NCBI RefSeq assembly: GCF_029853695.1
Contig: NZ_CP122537.1
Location: 992,001-1,056,000, forward strand
Source of the DNA: Jannaschia sp. GRR-S6-38
GTDB taxonomy: Bacteria > Pseudomonadota > Alphaproteobacteria > Rhodobacterales > Rhodobacteraceae
Length of the DNA: 64,000 nt
Reading direction: 5' to 3'
Below the pieces are notes generated by a model. The model was not told the origin of the DNA. It saw nothing but the letters and a program-made list of their open reading frames with translations, and did no database searches. Made by a program: the position numbers and the translations under genes. Below are positions 19,297 to 28,303 of this stretch, piece after piece; position 1 is the first letter of the stretch; every line of letters starts with the position of its first letter.

Positions 19297-21024
19297 ATGA
19301 ACAAGCTCATACGATCTTCGACCGCGCTGGGGGTGGCCCTCGGGCTGCTGACCGGTCCGGCCTTCGCGGACATGGAAGCCGCGATGGAGTTCCTCGACAA
19401 CGAGATCAACGGCCTTTCGGTCCTGACCCGCGAGGAGCAGGAAGCCGAGATGCAGTGGTTCGTGGACGCGGCCCAGCCCTATCAGGGCATGGACATCACC
19501 GTCGTCTCCGAGACGATCACCACGCATGAATACGAAAGCCAGGTCCTCGCCCCGGCCTTCACCGCGATCACCGGCATCAACGTCACCCACGACCTGATCG
19601 GCGAGGGCGATGTGGTCGAGAAGCTGCAGACTCAGATGCAGTCGGGCCAGAACGTCTACGACGCCTATGTCAACGACAGCGACCTGATCGGCACCCACTG
19701 GCGCTACCAGCAGGTGCGCAACCTGACCGACTGGATGGCCGGCGAAGGCGCGGACGTGACCTCGCCCACGCTCGATCTGGACGATTTCATCGGGCTGCAA
19801 TTCGTCACCGCGCCCGACGGCAAGCTCTACCAGCTGCCCGACCAGCAGTTCGCGAACCTCTACTGGTTCCGTTACGACTGGTTCAACGACGCCAAGAACA
19901 AGGAGGACTTCCAGAACGAGTACGGCTACGAGCTGGGCGTTCCGGTGAACTGGTCTGCCTATGAGGACATCGCCGCGTTCTTCACCGGCCGCGACCTCAG
20001 CCACATGGGCGTCGAGGGCGAGATCTTCGGCAACATGGACTACGGCAAGAAGGACCCGTCGCTCGGCTGGCGCTACACCGACGCGTGGATGTCCATGGCC
20101 GGCATGGGAGACGTGGGCGAGCCCAACGGCCTTCCGGTCGACGAATGGGGCATCCGGGTGAACGAGAACTCGCAGCCCGTCGGTTCCTGCGTGGCGCGCG
20201 GCGGTGCGACGAACTCGCCCGCGGCGGTCTATGCCGTGAACAAGGCGATCGAATGGCTACAGAACTACTCGCCGCCCTCGGCCGCCGGCATGACCTTCTC
20301 GGAGGCCGGTCCGATCCCGGCGCAGGGCCAGATCGCTCAGCAGATGTTCTGGTACACCGCCTTCACCGCCGACATGGTCGGTGACGGGGCCGCGGCCGTG
20401 CTCAACGAGGATGGCACGCCCAAGTGGCGCATGGCCCCCTCGCCGCACGGCGTCTACTGGAAGGACGGCCAGAAGGTCGGCTACCAGGACGTGGGCTCCT
20501 GGACGCTGATGCAGTCCACGCCGGTCGACCGCGCGCAGGCCGCCTGGCTCTACGCGCAGTTCGTCACCTCCAAGACGGTGGACCTGAAGAAGTCCGATGT
20601 GGGCCTGACCTTCATCCGCGAGTCGACCATCAACTCCGACCACTTCTCGGAGCGGGCGGAGCGTCTGGGCGGCCTGGTCGAGTTCTACCGCTCGCCGGCC
20701 CGCGTGGCCTGGTCGCCGACCGGCACCAACGTCCCCGACTACCCCAAGCTCGCGCAGCTCTGGTGGCAGAACATCGGTGACGCCATGTCCGGCGCCAAGA
20801 CCGCGCAGGAAGCGCTGGATGCGCTTTGCGAGGCGCAGGAAAGCGTGATGGAGCGCATCGAGCGCGCCGGCGTGCAGGGCGATATCGGCCCGGTCATGAA
20901 CGAGGAGCAGGACGCCTCCTACTGGTTCGAGCAGCCGGGCGCGCCCTATGCCAAGATCGAGAACGAGGACGAGGAGCCGATGACGGTCTCCTATGACGAG
21001 CTCGTAAAGTCCTGGCAGCAGTGA
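19297..21024 (+). CDS. glpV: Glycerol ABC transporter substrate-binding protein GlpV
   Basis: A 575-residue periplasmic binding protein with a signal peptide (MNKLIRSSTALGVALGLLTGPAFA) and a large bilobed mature domain. It is longer than typical sugar-binding proteins, as expected for this glycerol receptor. Many Trp/Tyr segments (DLIGTHWRYQQVRN, LYWFRYDWF, SPTGTNVPDYPKL) probably line the ligand cleft. A strong GGGAGGTAAGG precedes the ATG. The 79-bp gap upstream contains a small GC hairpin with a TTCG loop near 19235-19250 that could stabilise the distal message. A rho-independent terminator follows, closing the operon. Confidence 0.92.
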   Translation: MNKLIRSSTALGVALGLLTGPAFADMEAAMEFLDNEINGLSVLTREEQEAEMQWFVDAAQPYQGMDITVVSETITTHEYESQVLAPAFTAITGINVTHDLIGEGDVVEKLQTQMQSGQNVYDAYVNDSDLIGTHWRYQQVRNLTDWMAGEGADVTSPTLDLDDFIGLQFVTAPDGKLYQLPDQQFANLYWFRYDWFNDAKNKEDFQNEYGYELGVPVNWSAYEDIAAFFTGRDLSHMGVEGEIFGNMDYGKKDPSLGWRYTDAWMSMAGMGDVGEPNGLPVDEWGIRVNENSQPVGSCVARGGATNSPAAVYAVNKAIEWLQNYSPPSAAGMTFSEAGPIPAQGQIAQQMFWYTAFTADMVGDGAAAVLNEDGTPKWRMAPSPHGVYWKDGQKVGYQDVGSWTLMQSTPVDRAQAAWLYAQFVTSKTVDLKKSDVGLTFIRESTINSDHFSERAERLGGLVEFYRSPARVAWSPTGTNVPDYPKLAQLWWQNIGDAMSGAKTAQEALDALCEAQESVMERIERAGVQGDIGPVMNEEQDASYWFEQPGAPYAKIENEDEEPMTVSYDELVKSWQQ

Positions 21025-21043
21025 TCCGTCACTGAGCGACACC

Positions 21044-21078
21044 GGCCGGGGCGTGCAGCATGCGCGCCCCGGCCTTTT
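21044..21078 (+). terminator. Rho-independent terminator of the glycerol operon
   Basis: Perfect 10-bp stem GGCCGGGGCG (21044-21053) / CGCCCCGGCC (21065-21074), an 11-nt loop, then TTTT. It lies 20 bp after the glpV stop. Confidence 0.9.
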
Positions 21079-21109
21079 CATGTCCGCCCGCGACAAGGAT
21101 GGCGCCGCC

Positions 21110-22234
21110 ATGACCTTCCAGCTTCTCACCCCCGGCCGCATCCTGTTCGGACGCGGCGCCCTGGCCGAGGCGCTGCCGCATCTGCGCGCGCTGGGCGACC
21201 GGCCGCTCCTGATCCATTCCCCCTCCGCCGCCGAGGCCGCGACCCTCGCCGCCGACCTGCGCGCCGCGGGCGCCGCGGTCGAGACGCGGACCACCCGGGG
21301 CGAGCCCGACCTTCCCGCGCTGACCGAATTGCTGGCCGCCGCCCGCGCGCTCCGCCCCGACGCCGTGATCGCGATGGGCGGCGGGGCCGCGCTCGACATG
21401 GGCAAGGCGCTGGCGGCGCTGATCCCCGGGTCCGGCGATCCGCTGCGCCATCTCGAAGTGGTGGGCGAGGGCCGCCCGCTCGACGCCGCCCCCCTGCCCT
21501 TCGCCGCGATCCCCACCACCTCGGGCACCGGGTCCGAGGCCACCAAGAACGCCGTGATCGGCGTGCCCGAGGCGGCGCGCAAGGTCTCGCTGCGCGACGA
21601 CCGGATGATCGCGCGCCTTGCCGTCGTCGATCCCGCCCTGACCGAGGCCGTGCCCGCCCCGGTGCAGCTGGCCTCCGGGCTCGACGCGGTGGTGCAGGTG
21701 ATCGAACCCTACATCTCCGCGAAGGCGAACCCGCTGACCGACGCGCTCTGCGCAGATGCGATCCCGCGCGGTCTGACGGCCATCCGGCGGGTGATGGAGG
21801 CCCCGGACGCGCGGGCCTTCGACGACATGGCGCTGGTCTCGCTGACCGGCGGGATCGCGCTGGCCAATGCCGGCCTCGGTGCGGTCCACGGGCTCGCGGG
21901 TGTCCTGGGCGGGCGCATCGGCGCGGCGCATGGCGCGCTCTGCGGACGGCTCCTGGTGCCGGTCCTGCGCGCCAATTTCGCCGCGATGGACGGCCCCCGC
22001 CCCGAGCGCGTCCTGGGCTGGATCGCCCGGGCCTTCGACGCCGACCGCGCCGGGGCGCTCGACGCGCTGGAGGCCTGGATCGACGCCCAGGGCTTGCCGC
22101 GGCTGGCCGAGATGGGCCTCGCCGCCGGCGATCACGGCGCGGTGGCCGAGGAGGCGGGCGCCTCCTCATCGATGAAGGGCAACCCCGTCGCCTTGTCGCG
22201 CGCGACGCTCGAAGAGGTGCTGGGCGCCGCCTGA
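21110..22234 (+). CDS. Iron-containing (group III) alcohol dehydrogenase family protein
   Basis: A 374-residue dehydroquinate-synthase-like/Fe-ADH enzyme expected to interconvert an alcohol and aldehyde with NAD(P). The nucleotide-binding MGGGAALDMGKA and the metal-site helices GLGAVHGLAGVLGG and GAAHGALCG are seen. In the first metal-binding helix the usual D-x3-H is D-x3-Q (SGLDAVVQVIEPY), as in a subset of the family. ATG 21110 is chosen because the upstream open codons overlap the glp terminator. Position right after the glycerol operon invites a link to glycerol or dihydroxyacetone metabolism, but the terminator separates them and the substrate is unknown. Confidence 0.85.
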   Translation: MTFQLLTPGRILFGRGALAEALPHLRALGDRPLLIHSPSAAEAATLAADLRAAGAAVETRTTRGEPDLPALTELLAAARALRPDAVIAMGGGAALDMGKALAALIPGSGDPLRHLEVVGEGRPLDAAPLPFAAIPTTSGTGSEATKNAVIGVPEAARKVSLRDDRMIARLAVVDPALTEAVPAPVQLASGLDAVVQVIEPYISAKANPLTDALCADAIPRGLTAIRRVMEAPDARAFDDMALVSLTGGIALANAGLGAVHGLAGVLGGRIGAAHGALCGRLLVPVLRANFAAMDGPRPERVLGWIARAFDADRAGALDALEAWIDAQGLPRLAEMGLAAGDHGAVAEEAGASSSMKGNPVALSRATLEEVLGAA

Positions 22235-22323
22235 TCGGCCGGACGTCCAAGCTTTCTTAACGCGATGCGGGGATGGTGCCGGGCGTGATCCGGGCCATCC
22301 GGACCCGCTCCGCAGGAGAGCCG

Positions 22324-24054
22324 ATGCCACCCCGCCCCGCTTTCGGTCCGGACGATCCCGTCGCGCGCGCGCTGGCACCGTCGCGCGGGCTGCTCGCGAT
22401 GGCGTTTCTCTTCTCGGTCTTCGTCAACCTCCTGATGCTGACGGGTCCGCTCTACATGCTGCAGGTCTATGACCGCGTCCTCGGCTCCCGCTCGGAGGAG
22501 ACGCTGGTCGCGCTCTCGATCCTCGCCACCTTCCTCTTCGTGACGATGGGCGTGCTGGACCACGCGCGCGGCCGGGTGATGGCGCGGGTCGGCGCGCGGC
22601 TGCAGGCGGCGCTGGACGGCACGGTCTTCGACGCGACCCTGCGTGCCGAAGCCGCGCGCCCCGGCCCGCCGCCGCCGGCCAGCCCGATGACCCATATCGA
22701 CGCCATCCGGCGCCTCCTGGCATCGCCCGTGTTCCTGGCGCTATTCGACCTGCCCTGGACGCCGCTCTTTCTGGCGGCGATCTTCCTGTTCCACCCGGCG
22801 CTGGGCTGGCTCGCCATGGCGGGCGGCGCGGCGCTGGTGGCGCTGGCGCTCGCCAATCGCGCCGCGACCGCGGGCCCGGCGCTGCGGGCGCAGGCCGCGG
22901 AGGCCGAGGCCGAGGCGATCGCCCGGCAGGTCGCCGCCCAGGCGGAGGTGACCCGCGCGCTGGGCATGGCACCGGCCGCGCGGCACCGCTGGGCCGATCC
23001 GCGCGGCGCCGCGCTGGTGCAGGCGGTCACGCAATCGGACCGCGCGGGCGGCTTCACCACCGCGACCAAGACGGCGCGGCTGTTCCTGCAATCGGCGATG
23101 CTGGGCCTCGGGGCCTGGCTGGTCCTGCAGGGCGCGCTGACGGCCGGGGCGATGATCGCGGGCTCGATCCTCTTGGGCCGCGCGCTCGCCCCGATCGAGA
23201 CGCTGGTCGGCCAGTGGCAGCTGGTCGGCGCGGCCCGGCGCGGGCAGCGGGCGATCCGCGACATGCTGCGCGCGCTGCCGCCGCCCGCGCCCCGCCTGTC
23301 GCTGCCCGTGCCGCGCGGGCATCTCTCGGTCGCGGATCTGACCCTCATCCCCCCGGGCGGCGGGCCGCCCGTCCTGCGCGGCCTGTCCTTCGCGCTCCGG
23401 CCCGGGCAGGCGCTCGGGGTGATCGGCGCTTCGGGCGCCGGCAAGACCAGCCTCGCCCGGGCCTTGTGCGGGATCTGGCCGCCGGCCGCGGGGCAGGTCC
23501 GGCTGGATGGCGCGACGCTGGACCAATACGCGCCCGAGGATCTCGGCGCCCATATCGGCTACCTGCCGCAGGTCGTGACGCTGATCGACGGCACCATCGC
23601 CCAGAATATCGCGCGCCTGCGCTCCGATGCCGATCCGGCGGCGATCCACGCCGCCGCCCGCCGCGCCGCCGCGCATGATATGATCACCGCCTTGCCCGAA
23701 GGCTACGACACCCGGATCGGCGCCGAGGGCGGCGGCCTCTCGGGCGGCCAGATCCAGCGCATCGGGCTGGCCCGTGCGCTGTTCGGCGCTCCCCGCATCC
23801 TCGTGCTGGACGAGCCCAATTCCAACCTCGACCACGCGGGCGGGCAGGCGCTGAACCACGCGATCCGCGAGATGAAGGCCGCGGGCTGCACCGTCATCGT
23901 TATCGCGCATCGCCCCGCCGCGATCCGCGACTGCGACCTGCTCCTGCGGCTGGAACGCGGCGTGAAGCTCGCCTTCGGGCCGCGCGACGACGTGCTGCGC
24001 CAGACCGTCCGCAACCACGCGCTGCTGACCGCCGTCGCCGAGGAGGGGCCGTGA
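22324..24054 (+). CDS. Type I secretion system permease/ATPase (PrtD/LapB class)
   Basis: A 576-residue ABC exporter half-transporter of the PrtD type: no C39 peptidase domain, an N-terminal transmembrane domain of about six helices (residues 20-310) with the class signature MLTGPLYMLQVYDRVL, and a C-terminal nucleotide-binding domain with Walker A GASGAGKTSLAR, signature LSGGQIQRIGLAR and Walker B ILVLDEPNSNLD. ATG 22324 follows AGGAGA. It overlaps the adaptor gene by GTGA. Such pairs export RTX-type proteases, adhesins or hemophores through TolC, but no TolC homologue or RTX substrate is in the window. Confidence 0.92.
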   Translation: MPPRPAFGPDDPVARALAPSRGLLAMAFLFSVFVNLLMLTGPLYMLQVYDRVLGSRSEETLVALSILATFLFVTMGVLDHARGRVMARVGARLQAALDGTVFDATLRAEAARPGPPPPASPMTHIDAIRRLLASPVFLALFDLPWTPLFLAAIFLFHPALGWLAMAGGAALVALALANRAATAGPALRAQAAEAEAEAIARQVAAQAEVTRALGMAPAARHRWADPRGAALVQAVTQSDRAGGFTTATKTARLFLQSAMLGLGAWLVLQGALTAGAMIAGSILLGRALAPIETLVGQWQLVGAARRGQRAIRDMLRALPPPAPRLSLPVPRGHLSVADLTLIPPGGGPPVLRGLSFALRPGQALGVIGASGAGKTSLARALCGIWPPAAGQVRLDGATLDQYAPEDLGAHIGYLPQVVTLIDGTIAQNIARLRSDADPAAIHAAARRAAAHDMITALPEGYDTRIGAEGGGLSGGQIQRIGLARALFGAPRILVLDEPNSNLDHAGGQALNHAIREMKAAGCTVIVIAHRPAAIRDCDLLLRLERGVKLAFGPRDDVLRQTVRNHALLTAVAEEGP

Positions 24055-25361
24055 CCGGCCCCGACACGCGCGGCTGGGACGCCCGCCGGCCGGTCCGCCT
24101 GGGCCTCGCCACGCTGGCGGTGCTGCTGGGCGGCGCGGGGTCCTGGGCGGTCATGGCCGACATCTCCGGCGCGATCATCGCCGGCGGGCATGTCGCGGTG
24201 GAGCGCAACCTCCAGGTCGTGCAGCATCCCGATGGCGGCGTGGTGACCGAGATCCTGGCCCGCGACGGCGACGCGGTGGCCGCGGGCGCGGTGCTGCTCC
24301 GCCTCGACCCCGAGCTGATGCGCGGCGAGGCCCGCATCCTGGAAGGGCGCCTGCGGGAACTCGCGGCCCGGACCGCCCGGCTCGTGGCGGAGCGCGACGG
24401 CGCGGACGCGCTCGCCATCCCGGCGCCGCTCCGCGCGGCGGCCCGGGGCGACGAACGGGTGGCGGAGGTCATCGCCGGGCAGGCCGCGCTCTTCGCCGCG
24501 CGGCACGAGGCGCGCCAGCGCGAGACCGCGCAGTTGGCGCGGCGCAAGGACCAGCTCGCGAGCCAGGCGCAAGGCGTCGCCGTGCAGGCCGCCGCGCTGG
24601 ACGACCAGCTGCGCCTGATCCGGGCCGAGCTCGCGAACCAGACCCGGCTGCTCGACCGCGGACTCACGCAGGCCGCCCGGGTGCTGGCGCTGCGCCGCGA
24701 GGCCTCCGCGCTCGAGGGGCGCGCGGGCGAACTCGACGCCGCCCGGGCCGAGCTCGCCGGCCGGGCCACCGAGATCGACCTTCAGATCCTGACGCTCGCG
24801 ACCCGCAGCCGGGAAGCCGCGATCGCGGAGCTGCGCGACCTGCGCCTGCGCGAGCTGGAGGCGGCCGAGCGGCTGCGCGCCCTGCACCAGCGGCTGGCGC
24901 GGACCGAGGTCACGGCGCCCGTCGCCGGCATCGTCCACCGGATGCAGGTCTTCGCCGACCGCGCCGTGATCCGCCCGGCCGAGCCGATCCTGCACATCGT
25001 GCCGCAGGATCGCCCGCTGGTCATCGTCGCGCGCGTCGATCCGCTCCATGTCGAGCAGGTCTTCCCGGGCCAACCCGTCACGCTGCGCTTCCCGGGCCTC
25101 GATCCGCGCCGCGACCCGGAGCTGGCGGGCAGGCTGTGGCGTCTGTCGCCCGATGCGCTGACCGACCCGGCGACCGGCGCGCGCTTCTACGAGGCCGAGC
25201 TGCGGCCCGATCCAAGGGAGGTCGAACGCCTCGGCACCGACCGGACGCTGCTTCCCGGGATGCCGGTCGAGGCCTATCTGCGCACGGGCGACCGCAGCGC
25301 GCTAAGCTACCTCGCCGGCCCCCTCACCGCCTATTTCGGCCGCGCCTTCCGGGAGGAGTGA
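24051..25361 (+). CDS. Type I secretion membrane fusion protein (HlyD/PrtE family)
   Basis: A 436-residue periplasmic adaptor with one N-terminal transmembrane helix (about residues 15-40), a lipoyl half-motif VVQHPDGGVVTEILARDGDAV, a long Ala/Arg/Leu-rich coiled-coil hairpin (about 85-290), the second lipoyl half TEVTAPVAGIVHRMQVFA and a C-terminal beta domain. It bridges the PrtD-type exporter to an outer membrane TolC protein. The GTG start overlaps the ATPase stop (GTGA), so the two are co-translated. Confidence 0.9.
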   Translation: MTGPDTRGWDARRPVRLGLATLAVLLGGAGSWAVMADISGAIIAGGHVAVERNLQVVQHPDGGVVTEILARDGDAVAAGAVLLRLDPELMRGEARILEGRLRELAARTARLVAERDGADALAIPAPLRAAARGDERVAEVIAGQAALFAARHEARQRETAQLARRKDQLASQAQGVAVQAAALDDQLRLIRAELANQTRLLDRGLTQAARVLALRREASALEGRAGELDAARAELAGRATEIDLQILTLATRSREAAIAELRDLRLRELEAAERLRALHQRLARTEVTAPVAGIVHRMQVFADRAVIRPAEPILHIVPQDRPLVIVARVDPLHVEQVFPGQPVTLRFPGLDPRRDPELAGRLWRLSPDALTDPATGARFYEAELRPDPREVERLGTDRTLLPGMPVEAYLRTGDRSALSYLAGPLTAYFGRAFREE

Positions 25362-25634
25362 TCGGCGCGCAGGCCGGAGACTCGCGGCCCCGATCCGTCT
25401 GGGCCCCATGGGTCCCGACTTCCCGATCGCGGCCCCGCCAAGCCGCGCGAACGGCGGTGTGCCAATGATGAACCGTCACGGGCCGGACCGCTCTAAACGC
25501 CGGATGAGGCGAGACGCGAAGCTTGTCCCGACACGCTCAGGCCCGGCGCGGGAGACCGCCGGATCGGACATCCGAGGGGCCCGGCGCGTCCTTAGCGGGC
25601 GCCGAAGCCGCGGCGCCTCCGCCGCCCTCAGCCC

Positions 25635-26552
25635 TCAGCGCGCGAGAAGCGCGTCGATCTCCGCGCGCGCGGGCATCGACGCGGCCGCCCCCGGGCGCGT
25701 GACGCTCAGCGACGCGGTGGCACAGCCGAAGCGCACGGCATCGAGCGGGTCGCGGCCGGCGGCCAGCGCGGCCGCGAAACTGCCGTTGAACGCATCGCCG
25801 GCCCCCGTCGTCTCGACCACCGGACCCGCGTCGAAGGCGGGCACCAACTGCGACCGCTCGGCCGAATGGTAAAGGGCGCCCTGCGGCCCGAGCGTCAGCA
25901 CCGCCGCGCGGGCCACCCCCGCCGCGAGCAGCGCGTCGCCCGCGCGCCGCGCGCCGTCCAAATCGGCGACGGCAATCCCGGTCAGCGCCTCGGCCTCGGT
26001 CTCGTTGGGCGTGACATAGTCGCAAAGCGCGAGCATCCCCGCGGGCAGCTTCGCCGCCGGCGCGGGGTTCAGGATCGTCACCGTCCCGCCGTCGCGCGCG
26101 ATTTCCAGCGCCCGCTCGGCCGCGGCCATCGGCTGCTCCAACTGGGTGACGAACACCTTGGCGTCGCGGATCGCCGCAGCGCGCGCCTCGACGAAGCCCG
26201 CGTCGATCTCGCCCGCCGCGCCGGGATAGACGATGATCGCGTTATCGCCGGTCTTCGCGTCGAGGAAGATGAAGGCCGCGCCCGTCGCGGTGTCGCCCGC
26301 CTCGACCAGCGGCGTCACGCCGGCATCGGCCCAGACCTGCCGGGCCATCTCGCCGAAGGTGTCGCGGCCCAGCCGCGTCATCATGGCCACGTCGCCGCCC
26401 GCGCGCCCCGCCGCCACCGCCTGGTTCGAGCCCTTGCCCCCCGGCCCCAGCGCGAAGCCCTTCCCGAGGATCGTCTCGCCCATCCGGGGCTGCCTGTCCG
26501 CCCGGAAGGCCGTGTCGGCGACGAAGATGCCGAGGACCACGATATCATTCAT
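25635..26552 (-). CDS. rbsK: Ribokinase (PfkB family)
   Basis: A 305-residue PfkB-family sugar kinase, length and motifs matching ribokinase, which phosphorylates D-ribose to ribose-5-phosphate. The N-terminal glycine-rich GPGGKGSNQAVAAGRAG and the C-terminal ATP/catalytic motif TTGAGDAFNGSF (catalytic Asp) are clear; NPAPAAKLP and TPNETEAEALTG are ribokinase-type segments. It overlaps the end of the RbsD/FucU gene by 8 bp, consistent with a mutarotase-kinase unit for a pentose or related sugar. No ABC transporter is adjacent. Confidence 0.9.
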   Translation of the reverse strand: MNDIVVLGIFVADTAFRADRQPRMGETILGKGFALGPGGKGSNQAVAAGRAGGDVAMMTRLGRDTFGEMARQVWADAGVTPLVEAGDTATGAAFIFLDAKTGDNAIIVYPGAAGEIDAGFVEARAAAIRDAKVFVTQLEQPMAAAERALEIARDGGTVTILNPAPAAKLPAGMLALCDYVTPNETEAEALTGIAVADLDGARRAGDALLAAGVARAAVLTLGPQGALYHSAERSQLVPAFDAGPVVETTGAGDAFNGSFAAALAAGRDPLDAVRFGCATASLSVTRPGAAASMPARAEIDALLAR

Positions 26553-26991
26553 CGGGACCCACCACGCCCTTGCGCAGCATCACGCAGCCGTAGAAGCGCC
26601 GCTCGCCGGTCTGGATCACGGCATAGGCCTGCCGGGCGAGCTCGTAGAAGGCGAAGCGCTCGACGCCCACCATGTCCCGCGTCTCGCCGGTCGCGGCGAT
26701 GGCCGCCTGCACCTCGGCCTGCACCTCCGGCACGGTATCGGGGTCGTCCACGACCTGCATCCGCGCGGCGAAATCCGCGACGAAATCGTCGAGCGGCAGC
26801 ACCGAAAGCACCGCCCGTGCCACGCGGGCGAGCGGCTGCTCGATCCGCAGGAGCCGGCCGCGAACCGTCGCGCGCGACAGCGCGTCGGCCGGAAAATTCG
26901 TATCCGCCAGGATCAGCATGTCGCCATGCCCCATCGCGCGCAGCGTGTGCAGCGTGTCGGCATCCAGTATCGGGTCCAGCCCCTTGAGCAT
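26545..26991 (-). CDS. RbsD/FucU family sugar mutarotase
   Basis: A 148-residue RbsD/FucU protein that speeds interconversion of sugar anomers in the cytoplasm. The N-terminal MGHGDMLILADTNFPA holds the conserved catalytic His and Asp, and VERFAFYELARQAYAVIQTGE is the FucU-like C-terminal signature, so it is nearer FucU than RbsD. ATG 26991 follows GAGGGAGGA; upstream open codons are not used. Coupling with the ribokinase gene suggests the pair supplies a phosphorylated sugar. Whether the sugar is ribose or fucose-like is unresolved. Confidence 0.87.
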   Translation of the reverse strand: MLKGLDPILDADTLHTLRAMGHGDMLILADTNFPADALSRATVRGRLLRIEQPLARVARAVLSVLPLDDFVADFAARMQVVDDPDTVPEVQAEVQAAIAATGETRDMVGVERFAFYELARQAYAVIQTGERRFYGCVMLRKGVVGPDE

Positions 26992-27133
26992 CCGCGGTCC
27001 TCCCTCGTCCGGCACGCTAGGCGCGGCGGGCATCGGCGCGCAAGCCGCGCGCCTGATCGAGGTCATGGCGCGGGCGGGCCGGGCGCGCTAGGCTCGGCGG
27101 CAAAACAAGACCACCCGAGCAGGACAGACCGAC

Positions 27134-27526
27134 ATGACCCACCGCTTTGCCGCCCTTCTTCTTCTGCCCGCCCTCGCCGCGTGCCAGGCGGACACGTCCG
27201 AGCCGCGCGTCGACGCGGCGCATGGCATGGCGCTCTTCGCGCAGGATTGCACCGCCTGCCACGGCACCGATGCGATGGGCGGAACCGGCCCGGACCTGAC
27301 CAGCATCTCGAGCCGGAACGGCGGCACCTTCCCGATGACCCGCGTGCTGGGGCAGATCGACGGGCTGGGCCGGCACGGCGATCCGGAGGCGGTGATGCCC
27401 GAATTCGGCGCCGCAGGGATGGGCCCCACCGTCGTGGTCGAGTTCGAGGAGGGCATCGGCACGCCCGTGCCTGCCGATCTTCTGGCGCTGGCGCGCTATC
27501 TCGAAAGCATCCAGAGCGACGGCTGA
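27134..27526 (+). CDS. Cytochrome c lipoprotein (single heme)
   Basis: A 130-residue protein with a lipoprotein signal (LPALAAC, lipidated Cys 17) and one class I heme site, CTACH at residues 39-43. The likely Met axial ligand is in AVMPEFG, and a terminal helix reads LLALARYLESIQ. This makes it a membrane-tethered periplasmic electron carrier. The short length and absence of a catalytic domain suggest an electron shuttle. No obvious redox partner is adjacent, and the gene stands alone between two leftward genes. Confidence 0.87.
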   Translation: MTHRFAALLLLPALAACQADTSEPRVDAAHGMALFAQDCTACHGTDAMGGTGPDLTSISSRNGGTFPMTRVLGQIDGLGRHGDPEAVMPEFGAAGMGPTVVVEFEEGIGTPVPADLLALARYLESIQSDG

Positions 27527-27543
27527 CGCGGCGCCGGACAGAC

Positions 27544-28176
27544 TTAGCCCAGCCGCGCGCCCACCGCCTCGGCCAACGCCACGCCCAGCGCCGTCTGCGC
27601 GGCCGCGCCCAGATGCACGCCGTCCAGCGCGTCCACCTCCGCCACGCGGCCCGCGTCGAAGAAGCCGCAGCCCAGCCGCTCCGCCTCCTCGCGCAGCGCG
27701 GGCGCGATGGCGCGCGACCGGGCGCGGCCGCCCTGGAACATCTCGGCCAGCACCCCGGCTTCCTCGACCGGGACGGGCGCGACCAGCATCACGTCGGGCG
27801 CCGCGCCGGCGGGCCCGGCGGTCGAGCCCTGCACCGCCAGCGCGAGCTTGCCCAGCGCCGCCGCGATGTCCCAGCCGCGCAGGCCGAACCGGGCCTTGCA
27901 ATCATTGGTGCCCAGCATGATCACCACCAAGTCGAGCGGCCGGTGGCTTTCGAGGATCGCGGGCAACACGCGCAGCCCGTTCTTGTGCGTGCCCTCGATC
28001 GGGTCGTCATGCAGCGTCGTGCGCCCCGGATGGCCCTCGCAGACGACCTCGCGCCCCAGCGCCCGGCCCATCACCACGGGCCAGCGCGCATCGGGCGGAT
28101 GGCGGTCCAGCCCGCCCAGCCGTGCCAGCGGCATGGTCCCGTGACTGTTGCTGTCGCCGAAGACGAGTATCGACAT
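27544..28176 (-). CDS. SGNH/GDSL-family hydrolase
   Basis: A 210-residue esterase-like protein without signal peptide. Block I is VFGDSNSHGT, with the nucleophile Ser; block III is MLGTNDCKARF; and block V is the C-terminal DGVHLGAAA, with the catalytic Asp and His. This pattern resembles the arylesterase-like SGNH subfamily found in bacteria. It would hydrolyse small acyl or aryl esters in the cytoplasm. It ends 18 bp from the end of the convergent cytochrome gene. Natural substrate unknown. Confidence 0.87.
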   Translation of the reverse strand: MSILVFGDSNSHGTMPLARLGGLDRHPPDARWPVVMGRALGREVVCEGHPGRTTLHDDPIEGTHKNGLRVLPAILESHRPLDLVVIMLGTNDCKARFGLRGWDIAAALGKLALAVQGSTAGPAGAAPDVMLVAPVPVEEAGVLAEMFQGGRARSRAIAPALREEAERLGCGFFDAGRVAEVDALDGVHLGAAAQTALGVALAEAVGARLG

Positions 28177-28303
28177 GGGCCCCTCCCCCGCGGGTTGACG
28201 CCGCGACGCTAGCCGTTGGCCCCCGCGCTGTCACCCGCCCGCATTGACAGGCCCCGGCGCGCCGGGCCACCTGCGCCCGCGCGCTCCAGTCGAAAGGTAT
28301 CCG

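Noticed and set aside
25408..25872. Possible small gene in the 273-bp gap after the adaptor gene
   Set aside because: The open frame overlaps the ribokinase 3' end, has no RBS and its product is Arg/Ala/Ser-rich shadow-like sequence.
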